From NCBI RefSeq assembly GCF_000220505.1, contig NZ_AFPJ01000037.1, positions 62,001 to 126,000 on the forward strand: 64,000 bases of DNA, given 5' to 3'. The notes under the pieces were generated by a model. It saw nothing but the letters and a program-made list of their open reading frames with translations. It did not search any database and was not told where the DNA came from. Below, one piece after another: positions 9,440 to 18,619 of the stretch. Numbering within the stretch: the first letter of the stretch is position 1; each line of letters starts with the position of its first letter. Made by a program: the position numbers and the translations under genes. The DNA comes from Microbulbifer agarilyticus S89. GTDB taxonomy: Bacteria > Pseudomonadota > Gammaproteobacteria > Pseudomonadales > Cellvibrionaceae.

Positions 9440-10285
9440 TCAGAGATACTTGGGCAATTCGCTGGCGAGCGCCGCCATAGTGAAAACCGGTAACGCCGCC
9501 GTGAGGCTATCCAATCGGTCGAGAATACCGCCGTGTCCCGGCAAAATTCGGCTGCTGTCCTTAATGCCCCGATGACGCTTGAACATACTCTCAACCAGGT
9601 CACCGATAACCGATGCCAGCGCAGTCACCAGCACACCGACGGTAAACAGGATGGTGTTTTTGGTCGGCAGTTCAAATGCCACCGACACACCCAACGCGAG
9701 CACCAGGCAGGCACCAAGGCCGCCGAAAAACCCTTCCCAGGACTTACCGGGGCTCACCTCACGCGCCAGCTTGTGCTTGCCGAACTTGCGCCCGACAAAA
9801 TAGGCGCCCACATCGGCGGCAACTACCACAGCCACCACAAACAGCACCAGCCAGGCACCGTGTTCAAGCCCCTGCAGAATCACGACCGACAACCACGCAG
9901 GCACCAGCACTACCAGGCCAATAAACCCGCGGGCCCAGCGGTTGCCCCACAACATGGCACTGGCGGGATAGCCCTGTACCCACAGGAACGCCAGCGCCCA
10001 CCAACCACAGGCCACCGCCAGAATCTGGCGCGCGCGGTCGGTGTCGGGTGAGGAGAAATCAAAATCGAATACGTAGTGTGCGGTCAGCACCAGGGCACCG
10101 CCCAACGCGGCGAGAAACACGAACCGCAGCGCGCGATTCAAATTGGATAAGTTGGCCCATTCCCAGCCACCCAGCAGGATGACCCCGGCAATCACAATGG
10201 AAAACCACTGCAATGGCACGAAGAACAGCAGCCCCAGGAAAAGAGCAACCAACACCAGCGCGGTAATTATTCTTTGTTTTAGCAC
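9440..10285 (-). CDS. cdsA: Phosphatidate cytidylyltransferase (CDP-diglyceride synthase)
   Basis: Polytopic inner-membrane enzyme making CDP-diacylglycerol, the precursor of all bacterial phospholipids, from phosphatidate and CTP. The 281-residue protein is mostly hydrophobic with about eight membrane segments. The C-terminal family signature runs through SMFKRHRGIKDSSRILPGHG then GILDR. The start is a GTG (10283-10285) with AAGGG seven bases upstream. It lies 30 bases upstream of dxr and 64 bases downstream of uppS, the conserved proteobacterial order. Confidence 0.96.
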   Translation of the reverse strand: MLKQRIITALVLVALFLGLLFFVPLQWFSIVIAGVILLGGWEWANLSNLNRALRFVFLAALGGALVLTAHYVFDFDFSSPDTDRARQILAVACGWWALAFLWVQGYPASAMLWGNRWARGFIGLVVLVPAWLSVVILQGLEHGAWLVLFVVAVVVAADVGAYFVGRKFGKHKLAREVSPGKSWEGFFGGLGACLVLALGVSVAFELPTKNTILFTVGVLVTALASVIGDLVESMFKRHRGIKDSSRILPGHGGILDRLDSLTAALPVFTMAALASELPKYL

Positions 10286-10349
10286 CGTTAAACCCTTAAA
10301 CCTTCTAATTTACTAACCCGAATCCCCAAAACAATCGGCCCGTGCCGAC

Positions 10350-11111
10350 TCAGGCCTGGGCTTCCAGCCCGTCTTCGCTACGCCCACCGTAACGGCGGTC
10401 ACGCTGGCGAAACGCGTCCAGCGCCAGATCAAGCGCCTGCACGTCAAAATCCGGCCACAGCGTATCCGTGAAATAGAACTCGCTGTAAGCCGCCTGCCAT
10501 AAGATGAAATTACTAATGCGCTGCTCACCACTGGAGCGAATCAGCAGGTCGACCGCAGGCAGATCCGACAACTGGATATGCGCACCCAGCGCGGCCTCAT
10601 CGATCGAGTCCGGTGTGCGCTCGCCACTCGCCACTTCTTCCGCGAGCAGGCGGGCCGCCTGTGCAATATCCCACTGACCACCGTAATCCGCGGCAATCAC
10701 CAGGGTGCCGTTTTCGCCATCACGGGTGAGGGATTCCGCCTCCACAATGGCGCGCTGCACACGGGGCGAGAAACGGTCACGGCGACCGATTACACGCAAC
10801 TGCACGCCCTGCTCCTGCATGCGCCGGGCCTCCCGACGCAAATAGGAGTGGAACAGTGTCATCAGCAACTCCACCTCTTTGGGTGGTCGCTGCCAATTCT
10901 CACTGGAAAAGGCGAACAGCGTGAGCACCTCAATCTGGCGCTCCTTGCACGCTTCAATCAGGTCTCGAATCCGCTCGACACCCGCTTTGTGACCGGCGGA
11001 AGGTGACAGGCCCCGGCGCGCCGCCCAGCGGCCGTTTCCATCCATAATGATGGCGACATGTCGCGGTCCCGCATGCATAGGTGTTGCCACACCAGTACCG
11101 CCGGCAGACAT
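10350..11111 (-). CDS. uppS: Undecaprenyl diphosphate synthase (cis-prenyltransferase)
   Basis: Cytosolic cis-prenyltransferase that elongates farnesyl diphosphate with eight isopentenyl units to undecaprenyl diphosphate, the carrier lipid for peptidoglycan and O-antigen. The 253 residues fit the family. The signature HVAIIMDGNGRWA holds the catalytic Asp24. The substrate-binding segment SSGEQRISNFILWQAAYSE and the FTDTLWPDF motif follow near the C-terminus. The start ATG overlaps the frr stop by one base (TGATG), a strong sign of translational coupling. Also known as ispU. Confidence 0.97.
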   Translation of the reverse strand: MSAGGTGVATPMHAGPRHVAIIMDGNGRWAARRGLSPSAGHKAGVERIRDLIEACKERQIEVLTLFAFSSENWQRPPKEVELLMTLFHSYLRREARRMQEQGVQLRVIGRRDRFSPRVQRAIVEAESLTRDGENGTLVIAADYGGQWDIAQAARLLAEEVASGERTPDSIDEAALGAHIQLSDLPAVDLLIRSSGEQRISNFILWQAAYSEFYFTDTLWPDFDVQALDLALDAFRQRDRRYGGRSEDGLEAQA

Positions 11112-11668
11112 CAGATTTCCATCAGGTCTTTTTCTTTTGCCGCCAGTGCCTTTTCCACTTCGGCAATGTACTTGTCGGTCAACTTCTGGATTTCATCCGC
11201 TGCACGACGCTCGTCGTCCTCGGAGATCTCCTTGTCTTTGACCAGCGCCTTCACTTCGGCCAGCGCATCGCGACGGTTATTGCGGATGGACACGCGCGCG
11301 CTCTCCGCTTCCCCTTTGGCCTGCTTGATGAAGTTTTTGCGCGTCTCTTCGGTCAGCATCGGCATCGGGATGCGGATTACCGCACCGGCGGTAGCCGGGT
11401 TCAGACCCAGGTCAGACTTCATGATCGCTTTTTCAATGTCTGGCACCAGGTTTTTCTCCCACGGTGTAACAGACAAGGTACGCGCATCCTCAACGGTTAC
11501 GTTGGCAACCTGGGAAAGAGGCGTGTCGGAACCGTAATACGACACCTGAATGCCATCGAGAATGCTCGGGTGGGCACGGCCAGTACGGATTTTATTGAAG
11601 TTGCTGCCAAGCGCGTCAATGGCTTTGCCCATGCGCGTTTCAGCTTGTTTTTTGATATCGTTAATCAC
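11111..11668 (-). CDS. frr: Ribosome recycling factor
   Basis: Splits post-termination ribosomes together with EF-G. The 185 residues equal the E. coli length and show the family start [19 protein letters not shown] and the [13 protein letters not shown] motif. The start codon is GTG (11666-11668), located inside the end of pyrH (8-base overlap). The product begins MINDIKK, aligning with E. coli MISDIRK, so no nearby ATG is a better start. Between pyrH and uppS, overlapping both, it belongs to one coupled translational unit. Confidence 0.97.
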   Translation of the reverse strand: MINDIKKQAETRMGKAIDALGSNFNKIRTGRAHPSILDGIQVSYYGSDTPLSQVANVTVEDARTLSVTPWEKNLVPDIEKAIMKSDLGLNPATAGAVIRIPMPMLTEETRKNFIKQAKGEAESARVSIRNNRRDALAEVKALVKDKEISEDDERRAADEIQKLTDKYIAEVEKALAAKEKDLMEI

Positions 11669-12401
11669 GATTCACTTCCTCTTCGATCAGTGTGCCCTCT
11701 TCACCACCCACAACGATGTTGAGCAGTGCGCCGGTTTTATCCATGCGGAAAACCCGCACTGGCATGTTGTGTTCACGGCAGAGGCAGATTGCGGTTAGAT
11801 CCATTACACCGAGCTTCTTGTCGAGAACCTCGTCATAAGTCAGGCGATCATAGCGAGTGGCATCAGGCACCAGCACAGGGTCAGCAGAGTATACGCCGTC
11901 CACTTTGGTGGCCTTCAGAACCATCTCCGCTTCAATTTCGATCCCGCGCAAACAGGCAGCGGAATCCGTGGTAAAAAATGGGTTGCCGGTACCGGCCGCA
12001 AAAATCAGCACTTCACCCCGCTCCAGATAGCGGATGGCTGCGCGTCGATCGTAATGGTCGACGATACCGCTCATCTGAATGGCGGACATCACACGGGACG
12101 AGATATTTGAGCGCTCGAGCGCATCGCGCAGTGCCAGGGCGTTCATTACAGTGGCCAGCATCCCCATGTGGTCGCCAGTCACCCGGTCGAGGCCGGCCGC
12201 ATTCAGTGCCGCACCGCGGAACAGGTTACCGCCGCCGACAACAAGACCGACCTGAACACCAATACCCACCAGCTGGCCGATTTCCAGGGCCATTTTGTCG
12301 AGCACTTTGGGGCTGATACCAAACCCCTGTTCGCCCATCAGCTCTTCTCCGCTGAGCTTTAACAGGATTCGCTTGTACTTGCGGTCTTTAATACCTGGCA
12401 T
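11661..12401 (-). CDS. pyrH: Uridylate kinase (UMP kinase)
   Basis: Hexameric bacterial UMP kinase, converting UMP to UDP in pyrimidine nucleotide synthesis and typically activated by GTP and inhibited by UTP. The 246 residues fit the amino-acid-kinase-fold family. Visible marks are the N-terminal [24 protein letters not shown], and the later [15 protein letters not shown] segment. A good ribosome-binding site (GAGGAACAAGGG) precedes the ATG. It starts a tight pyrH-frr-uppS unit about 290 bases after tsf. Confidence 0.97.
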   Translation of the reverse strand: MPGIKDRKYKRILLKLSGEELMGEQGFGISPKVLDKMALEIGQLVGIGVQVGLVVGGGNLFRGAALNAAGLDRVTGDHMGMLATVMNALALRDALERSNISSRVMSAIQMSGIVDHYDRRAAIRYLERGEVLIFAAGTGNPFFTTDSAACLRGIEIEAEMVLKATKVDGVYSADPVLVPDATRYDRLTYDEVLDKKLGVMDLTAICLCREHNMPVRVFRMDKTGALLNIVVGGEEGTLIEEEVNRD

Positions 12402-12692
12402 CCCTTGTTCCTCAACTGTTACGGGCTAAATTCTGTGTTGAGACGCAACCGGAATTCCCGTTCGCGCCCGCCGAACATTACAACAAATTCGGCGCTTTAC
12501 CTATGGCTATACCTATCTGGCCGGGCTCAATAAGCGAGATTGCCTCGCTTTCCTGCCCAATAGTTCAGATATTGAACAGAATTTTCCCCTGCGCCAGATA
12601 CTACAGCGGGGTGCCCCGGAAGTATTCTAATGAACACACCGGGAGCACCCCGCTGGTGCCGGCGACCCGGAGGTCACCGACTGAGTCGAGCA
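12402..12692. other. Intergenic region tsf-pyrH
   Basis: About 290 bases between the tsf stop and the pyrH start. The tsf-proximal end carries the hairpin listed separately. The remainder presumably holds a pyrH promoter, but I see no convincing -35/-10 pair. No reading frame with family resemblance was found. Confidence 0.5.
12604..12655 (-). terminator. Hairpin downstream of tsf, possible terminator or processing site
   Basis: The arms CAGCGGGGTGC (12604-12614) and GCACCCCGCTG (12645-12655) form a perfect 11-bp stem with a 30-base loop. It starts 38 bases after the tsf stop. No T-run follows on the minus strand, so classic intrinsic termination is uncertain. Confidence 0.4.
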
Positions 12693-13556
12693 TCAAGAGC
12701 TGGATTTTACCTGAGCGGCCACTTCCGCTGCGAAATCCACTTCTTCCTTCTCGATACCTTCACCAACCTCGAAACGCAGGAAGCTGGATACATCGCCACC
12801 AGCGTCTTTCGCCAGTTTGGCAACAGTAACGTCAGGATTCTTAACGAAAGGCTGCTCTACCAAGCTGTTCTCTTTCAGGAACTTCTTGATACGACCGCCC
12901 ATCATCTTCTCTACGATCTCAGCAGGCTTGCCTTCCATATCCGGCTGAGCCTTGATGATGTCCTTCTCTTTCTCCAGCACGTCAGCCGGCATATCTTCCG
13001 GCTTAACTACCTGCGGGTTAACCGCAGTTACGTGCATGGCGATATCGCGCGCAGTCTCAACGTCGCCACCACTCAGGGCAACGATCGCAGCGATACGGTT
13101 GTTGGAGTGAACGTAAGCACCAACCACTGGCGCTTCAACCAGCTCAACACGACGCACACCGATGTTCTCACCGATCTTCTGTACCAGTGCTTCGCGGGCG
13201 TTTTCCAGCTCACCTTCCATCAGCGCAGCAACGTCTGCCTGGCGATCGGCAAATGCCTTATCAACCACTTTGGCCACGAACGCCTGGAAGTTTTCGTCGC
13301 GCGCAACGAAGTCGGTTTCGGAGTTCACTTCTACCAGAACGCCGTAGCTGCCGTCTTCGGCAACTTTTGCCGCAACAACACCGTCAGCCGCGGTACGACC
13401 CGCTTTCTTGGCAGCCTTCAGGCCAGAAGCCTTGCGCAGGTCTTCGATCGCCTTTTCGATGTCACCATCGGCCTCAGTCAGTGCCTTTTTGCACTCCATC
13501 ATCGGCAGGCCGGTGCGCTCGCGCAGTTCTTTTACCATTGACGCAGTAATCGCCAT
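12693..13556 (-). CDS. tsf: Elongation factor Ts
   Basis: Nucleotide exchange factor that regenerates EF-Tu-GTP. The 287 residues are close to the 283 of E. coli. The N-terminal UBA-like domain ([20 protein letters not shown], with ECKKAL following) and the core [10 protein letters not shown] motif are present. The C-terminal part has a coiled, charged stretch (KEKDIIKAQ). It follows rpsB, separated by a strong hairpin that resembles the attenuator or terminator known between rpsB and tsf in other proteobacteria. Confidence 0.97.
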   Translation of the reverse strand: MAITASMVKELRERTGLPMMECKKALTEADGDIEKAIEDLRKASGLKAAKKAGRTAADGVVAAKVAEDGSYGVLVEVNSETDFVARDENFQAFVAKVVDKAFADRQADVAALMEGELENAREALVQKIGENIGVRRVELVEAPVVGAYVHSNNRIAAIVALSGGDVETARDIAMHVTAVNPQVVKPEDMPADVLEKEKDIIKAQPDMEGKPAEIVEKMMGGRIKKFLKENSLVEQPFVKNPDVTVAKLAKDAGGDVSSFLRFEVGEGIEKEEVDFAAEVAAQVKSSS

Positions 13557-13600
13557 GATTCAATCCTCGGGTTCAGATTCAAATTCTTTGTTGGATTTGA

Positions 13601-13630
13601 AAAAAAGGGGCCGGATAGATGGCCCCTTTT
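13601..13630 (-). terminator. Intrinsic terminator/attenuator between rpsB and tsf
   Basis: A GGGGCC...GGCCCC stem with an 8-base loop is flanked by six A on one side and four T on the other, so it reads as a terminator on the minus strand followed by a run of six T. It sits in the 132 bases between rpsB and tsf. Partial read-through would lower EF-Ts relative to S2; that consequence is inference. Confidence 0.8.
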
Positions 13631-13688
13631 CCCTGCAGCGTAACCAAACATTGTTACACCGCCAGTAGCCTGCAGCGACAACCCCGAA

Positions 13689-14438
13689 TTAGGAGTCCGC
13701 AGCCTGCTGATCGTCGTTAGCTTCTACGTATTCGCTCTGGGCAGCAGCGCCACCAGCTTCCGCAGTACCAGCCAGTACCGCATCTGCTACCGCAGTGGTG
13801 TACAGCTTGATCGCGCGGATGGCGTCGTCGTTACCTGGGATTACGTAGTCAACACCTTCCGGGCTGCTGTTGGTATCAACGATACCGATTACAGGGATAC
13901 CCAGCTTGTTGGCTTCTTGAATGGCGATACGCTCGTGCTCAACGTCGATCACAAACAGTACGTCCGGCAGACCACCCATGTCCTTGATACCACCGATGGA
14001 GCGCTCAAGCTTCTCCATGGTACGGGTGCGCATCAGAGCTTCTTTCTTGGTCAGCTTCTCGAAAGTGCCGTCCTGAGACTGCGCTTCGAGGTCGCGGAAA
14101 CGCTTGATGGAAGCGCGGATGGTTTTGTAGTTGGTGAGCATACCACCCAGCCAGCGGTTGCTGACGTAAGGCTGACCTGCACGCTCGGCCTGCTCTTTGA
14201 TGGACTTCTGCGCAGCGCGCTTGGTACCAACAAAAAGGATCTTCTTCTTCTGCGCAGCCATGCCTTTGATGACTTGCAGCGCTTCGTTGAAGGCCGGAAC
14301 AGTGTGCTCCAGGTTGATGATGTGAATCTTGTTGCGAGCACCAAAGATGTATTCACCCATCTTCGGGTTCCAGTAGCGAGTCTGGTGACCAAAGTGGACA
14401 CCAGCCTGCAGCATATCGCGCATGCTGACTTGCGGCAT
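13689..14438 (-). CDS. rpsB: 30S ribosomal protein S2
   Basis: Small-subunit ribosomal protein needed for S1 binding and translation initiation. I start at ATG 14438 ([18 protein letters not shown]), preceded by TTTGAGG, giving 249 residues (241 in E. coli). A longer frame upstream is not conserved in this family. Family marks are [23 protein letters not shown], the [12 protein letters not shown] segment, and [12 protein letters not shown] with its following NKLGIP. The C-terminal tail is acidic and Ala/Gln-rich. It is the first gene of the long minus-strand superoperon, divergent from map. Confidence 0.97.
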   Translation of the reverse strand: MPQVSMRDMLQAGVHFGHQTRYWNPKMGEYIFGARNKIHIINLEHTVPAFNEALQVIKGMAAQKKKILFVGTKRAAQKSIKEQAERAGQPYVSNRWLGGMLTNYKTIRASIKRFRDLEAQSQDGTFEKLTKKEALMRTRTMEKLERSIGGIKDMGGLPDVLFVIDVEHERIAIQEANKLGIPVIGIVDTNSSPEGVDYVIPGNDDAIRAIKLYTTAVADAVLAGTAEAGGAAAQSEYVEANDDQQAADS

Positions 14439-14982
14439 AATAAACCTCAAATTCAATAACGGAGGCACACGGCCAATGTACACGGCTCGAATGCTTCCCG
14501 GGTTTTATCCTCCATATACCCCATTTACCAATCCTCGAGAGCACTTTTTACGTCTCCCAAAGACACCCAGGTGAATGTGCCGGTATATGTGCGGCGTTTG
14601 TTAAGAGCAGTGAAACTCACCACCCTTTGTTTAGTTTCACTCCGGGCACTGCCCAAAGCGGCGCGCTTTATACCATATAACCGGAGAACCTGGAAGCGTG
14701 AGCGACGCCACGAAACCGGCCGTCGGCAAGCATACAGTCACGCGAACACTTGTCGGCCGCAGGGTCACCTAATGCCCCGCACCTGTAATTCCGCTACAAT
14801 ACCGCGCCGCTTCTGGGCTTAGCCTGGATCAACCCGCCGCCCTGCAACGCTGCCGTACGCAGCTTGTCACAGCAACAGCGCCGGGAAACAACTGGTCGAC
14901 GCCGACCGCGATTCGACCACTACGAGCGTCGAAATAGGCGTCGAAACTGCTGTAAACAGCTACAAACATCTTGGAAAGATTC
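14439..14982. other. Divergent intergenic region rpsB-map
   Basis: About 540 bases with no supported gene. It must carry the promoters for the rpsB operon (minus) and the map-glnD-dap run (plus). The long rpsB leader is compatible with the S2-dependent autoregulation known in other proteobacteria, but I could not identify the S2-binding fold by eye. Confidence 0.5.
14667..14695 (-). promoter_or_regulatory. Candidate rpsB promoter with GC-rich discriminator
   Basis: On the minus strand TATAAA (14667-14672) lies 17 bases after a weak TTCCAG (14690-14695) and is followed by the very GC-rich GCGCGCCGC. A GC discriminator after the -10 is typical of stringently controlled ribosomal promoters. The weak -35 keeps confidence low. 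It would give a leader of about 220 bases. Confidence 0.35.
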
Positions 14983-15753
14983 ATGACCAATCCTGTAAAG
15001 ACACCCGAACAAATCGCCAAAATGCGCACCGCCGGCCGCCTGGCTGCGGAAGTATTGGAGATGATCGGTGAATACGTGGTTCCGGGTGTCACCACAGAGG
15101 AACTGGATCGCCGCTGTCATGACTACATCGTCAACGTGCAGGACGCTATCCCCGCGTGCCTCGGCTATCGCGGCTTTCCCAAGTCCATTTGCACCTCGGT
15201 TAACGAAGTGATCTGTCACGGCATTCCCTCGGAGTCCAAGCTACTGAAAAAAGGCGACATCATTAATATCGATGTCACGGTCATCAAGGATGGCTGGTAT
15301 GGCGACACCTCCAAGATGTATTTCGTCGGCAAACCCGCCGCCCACGCCGAACGCCTGGTCAAAGTGACCCAGGAGTGCCTGTACAAGGCCATCGAAATCG
15401 TGAGACCCGGCACCACCCTCGGTGACATTGGCCACGTGATCCAGCAGCATGCAGAGAAAAATTACTACTCCGTGGTGAAAGACTTCTGCGGCCACGGTAT
15501 CGGCGACGTATTCCACGAAGACCCGCAGGTTCTGCACTACGGCAAACCCGGCACCGGCCAGGTGCTGGAAGAAGGCATGACCTTCACCATCGAACCCATG
15601 ATCAATGCGGGCAAGCCCGGCAGCCGTGTGCTGCGCGACGGCTGGACCGCGGTCACCGTCGACCGCCGTCTGTCTGCCCAGTGGGAACACACCATGGCCG
15701 TCACCAGCGATGGTGTGGAAGTGTTTACTGCACGCAAAGAAGAGTCTTTTTGA
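14983..15753 (+). CDS. map: Type I methionine aminopeptidase
   Basis: Removes N-terminal Met from nascent proteins using a dinuclear metal site. I start at ATG 14983 (MTNPVKTPEQIAKMRTAGRLA), preceded by GGAAAG at a good distance, giving 256 residues. A TTG four codons upstream is less likely. The metal ligands are visible in INIDVTVIKDGWYGDTS (two Asp), GHGIGDVFHEDP (His), TFTIEPM (Glu) and WEHTMAVT (Glu). It is divergent from rpsB and followed 47 bases later by glnD, as in many gammaproteobacteria. Confidence 0.97.
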   Translation: MTNPVKTPEQIAKMRTAGRLAAEVLEMIGEYVVPGVTTEELDRRCHDYIVNVQDAIPACLGYRGFPKSICTSVNEVICHGIPSESKLLKKGDIINIDVTVIKDGWYGDTSKMYFVGKPAAHAERLVKVTQECLYKAIEIVRPGTTLGDIGHVIQQHAEKNYYSVVKDFCGHGIGDVFHEDPQVLHYGKPGTGQVLEEGMTFTIEPMINAGKPGSRVLRDGWTAVTVDRRLSAQWEHTMAVTSDGVEVFTARKEESF

Positions 15754-15800
15754 CGCAGCGGTATGGCATCGCTCCGCAGGTAAGGCATCAACAGGGTTAA

Positions 15801-18551
15801 ATGGATTCCTCGCACATGAACGCTCCGCAGCTGGCTGAAACACCGCACTTTGAAAAACCCCTGTTCTTTTTCGACCAGTCCCGCTTCCGCCGGGATCTGG
15901 CGGAAGGTGCCCGCCCACTACTGGAGATTTTCAAGGATGCCGTGGGCGCCGCTGACACCCATATGGCGCGGCGCTTCCGCGAGGGCGAAGATGTTCGCAC
16001 CCTGGTGTACGAACGCGCGCTCTTTGTTGACTGCCTGCTGCACTACGCCTGGCACCAGTACCAGTGGCCCGACACCATTAGCCTGCTGGCGGTGGGCGGC
16101 TATGGACGCGGTGAATTGCACCCGCGCTCGGATATCGACCTGCTGATTCTGACCACGGAAAAACCCAGTGCCACCGTCGTCGACAACATCGAGCGACTGG
16201 TCGCGTTTCTATGGGATTTGAAACTCGATATCGGCCACTCCGTGCGCACCATTGATGACTGCATCCACATGGCGGAGACCGATATCACCGTCGCCACCAA
16301 CCTGATGGAGTGTCGCACCGTCGTCGGCAACCCGACGCTGCACGAAGCGCTGGCCAAGCGGATGACCCCGGAAAGCCTGTGGCCCGCGGACAAATTCTTC
16401 AGCGCCAAGTACGCCGAACAGCAAACGCGCCACAGCAAGCAGCAAGGGGCGGAGTACAACCTAGAGCCAAACATCAAGAACGCACCCGGCGGACTGCGGG
16501 ATATCCAGACCATCAACTGGGTAGCCAAGCGGTACTTTCAGGTGCGCACGCTCAAACAGCTGCAGGGTAAGGGCTTCTTCACCGAAGAAGAGTTCGCCAT
16601 CCTCCAGTCCGGCGAAGACTTCCTGTGGCGTGTGCGCTATGGCCTCCACCTTCTGGCTGGCCGCCCCGAAGAGCGCCTGCTGTTCGATTACCAACGCGAA
16701 CTCGCACGGGAATTCGGCTACAAGGACAACGACACCCACCTGGCGGTGGAGCAGTTCATGCACACCTACTACCGCATCGTCATGGCGCTGCGGGAGCTCA
16801 ACGATGTGCTGCTGCAATTCCTGGACGAGGTAATCCTGCAGCGCGGCAAGCACCTGCCGGTGACGCCCATCAATGAGCGCTTCCAGCTGCGCGGCAATAC
16901 CATCGAGGCCGCGGTCACGCGCACCTTCACCGAATACCCTTCCGCGCTGCTGGAAATCTTTGTGTTGATGGCGGAAAACCCGCAGATCGACGGTGTGCGC
17001 GCGTCCACCATCCGCCTGATTCGCGAGCATCGACACCTCATCGACGACCGCTTCCGCGCTGACCTGGTCAACGCACAATTGTTTATGCAGCTGCTGCGCA
17101 GCCCCCGCGGCCTGTCCAAGCAGCTCACGCGCATGACACGCTACGGTATTCTCGGCCGCTACCTGCCAGAATTTGGCCGCGTCACCGGGCAAATGCAGCA
17201 CGACCTGTTCCACATTTACACCGTCGATGCCCATACACTGCAGGTGGTGCGCAACATGCGCAGCTTCCGCAGCAAAGAGGCCTGGGAGAAGTTCCCACTG
17301 GCCGCGGAGATTCTCTCCCGCATGCGCAAGCCCGAGCTGCTGTATATCGCGGGCCTCTATCACGACATCGCCAAAGGCCGCGGCGGGGACCACTCCAAGC
17401 TGGGCATTGCCGACGCCGACGCCTTCTGTCGCCGCCACGACCTCTCCGCACGCGACCGCCGCCTGGTGTGCTGGCTGGTGGAAAAACACCTGTTGATGAG
17501 TGCGGTATCGCAAAAGCAGGACATTACCGACCCAGAGGTGGTCCACAGTTTCGCCGCCGAAGTCGGTGATCGTGAACACCTGGACTATTTGTACGCACTG
17601 ACGGTCGCAGACATCAATGCGACAAACCCGGACCTGTGGAACAGCTGGCGCGCGAGCCTGATGCGCCAGCTCTACCAATACACCCAGCGCGCCCTGCGCC
17701 GCGGTCTGGAAAATCCGATCGACCGCGACGAGATTTACGAGGAAACCCAGGCCCAGGCGCGCAATATGCTGCGTGCCATGGGTATTCCGAGCAATGTGGT
17801 TGAAGATATCTGGTGCGAGATGGGTGAAGACTACTTTGTGCGAGAAAGCGCTGACAGCATTACCTTGCACACAGCGGCGATCTACCAACTGCAAAAGGAC
17901 CCGGAGCGAGACGAGGACAGTGACACCCTGGTACTCACCCGCAATTCCGGCCCCGGCGAGCACGACGGCGCCACCGAAGTATTTGTGTACACCCCCGACC
18001 GCCCCAACGTGTTTGCCGCGGTGGTGACCGGTCTGGACATGCTCAACCTGAACATTCACGACGCGCGCCTGTATAGCTCCGCGGCGGGCTACACCCTGGA
18101 CACCTTCTACGTATTGGATGAATCGGGCCAGCCCTTGCTGGATGAGCCGCATCGGCTCGAACAAATTCGCAATACCCTCCAGGAAGAACTGAAGCTGGTC
18201 GAGGACTACTCCAAAGTCATCAAACGGCGAACGCCCCGCCGCCTGAAGATGTTCCACCTGCCAAGCCAGGCGCACATCTCCACCGAGCCCGGGGACACCT
18301 ACAGCACGCTGGAAATCACCAGTGCTGACCGACCCGGCTTACTCGCGCGCATCGCACGGATTTTTATTTCCCACGATCTGCGCCTGCACAACGCCAAGAT
18401 TTCCACCCTGGGCGAACGCGTGGAGGATATCTTCCACATTACCGACAGCGAGGATCAACCACTGGCCGACAACGCGCTTATCGAAACGCTGCAACAGGCC
18501 ATATGTCAGGAACTGGATGCTCATCAGGCGACGCTGCCACCGCAGCCCTAG
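15801..18551 (+). CDS. glnD: Bifunctional uridylyltransferase/uridylyl-removing enzyme GlnD
   Basis: Primary nitrogen sensor that uridylylates PII proteins when glutamine is low and de-uridylylates them when it is high. The 916 residues match the family. The nucleotidyltransferase motif GGYGRGELHPRSDIDLL is at about 99-115, with catalytic Asp111 and Asp113. An HD hydrolase domain has LYHDIAKGRGGDHS, with the HD pair at about 521-522. Two C-terminal ACT domains begin near residues 726 and 834 and would bind glutamine. AGGGTTAA precedes the ATG. It lies between map and dapC. Confidence 0.97.
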   Translation: MDSSHMNAPQLAETPHFEKPLFFFDQSRFRRDLAEGARPLLEIFKDAVGAADTHMARRFREGEDVRTLVYERALFVDCLLHYAWHQYQWPDTISLLAVGGYGRGELHPRSDIDLLILTTEKPSATVVDNIERLVAFLWDLKLDIGHSVRTIDDCIHMAETDITVATNLMECRTVVGNPTLHEALAKRMTPESLWPADKFFSAKYAEQQTRHSKQQGAEYNLEPNIKNAPGGLRDIQTINWVAKRYFQVRTLKQLQGKGFFTEEEFAILQSGEDFLWRVRYGLHLLAGRPEERLLFDYQRELAREFGYKDNDTHLAVEQFMHTYYRIVMALRELNDVLLQFLDEVILQRGKHLPVTPINERFQLRGNTIEAAVTRTFTEYPSALLEIFVLMAENPQIDGVRASTIRLIREHRHLIDDRFRADLVNAQLFMQLLRSPRGLSKQLTRMTRYGILGRYLPEFGRVTGQMQHDLFHIYTVDAHTLQVVRNMRSFRSKEAWEKFPLAAEILSRMRKPELLYIAGLYHDIAKGRGGDHSKLGIADADAFCRRHDLSARDRRLVCWLVEKHLLMSAVSQKQDITDPEVVHSFAAEVGDREHLDYLYALTVADINATNPDLWNSWRASLMRQLYQYTQRALRRGLENPIDRDEIYEETQAQARNMLRAMGIPSNVVEDIWCEMGEDYFVRESADSITLHTAAIYQLQKDPERDEDSDTLVLTRNSGPGEHDGATEVFVYTPDRPNVFAAVVTGLDMLNLNIHDARLYSSAAGYTLDTFYVLDESGQPLLDEPHRLEQIRNTLQEELKLVEDYSKVIKRRTPRRLKMFHLPSQAHISTEPGDTYSTLEITSADRPGLLARIARIFISHDLRLHNAKISTLGERVEDIFHITDSEDQPLADNALIETLQQAICQELDAHQATLPPQP

Positions 18552-18619
18552 CGGTGGCAACGAGGAACCGATCCTGCGCCGGATCAGCAAGGAATTCGCT
18601 CTGCAAACAGACCAATAAT

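Noticed and set aside
16461-18275. A 604-codon open frame on the minus strand antisense to glnD
   Set aside because: glnD on the plus strand has all its domains over this stretch. The antisense frame has no family motifs and arises from the GC-rich codon bias.
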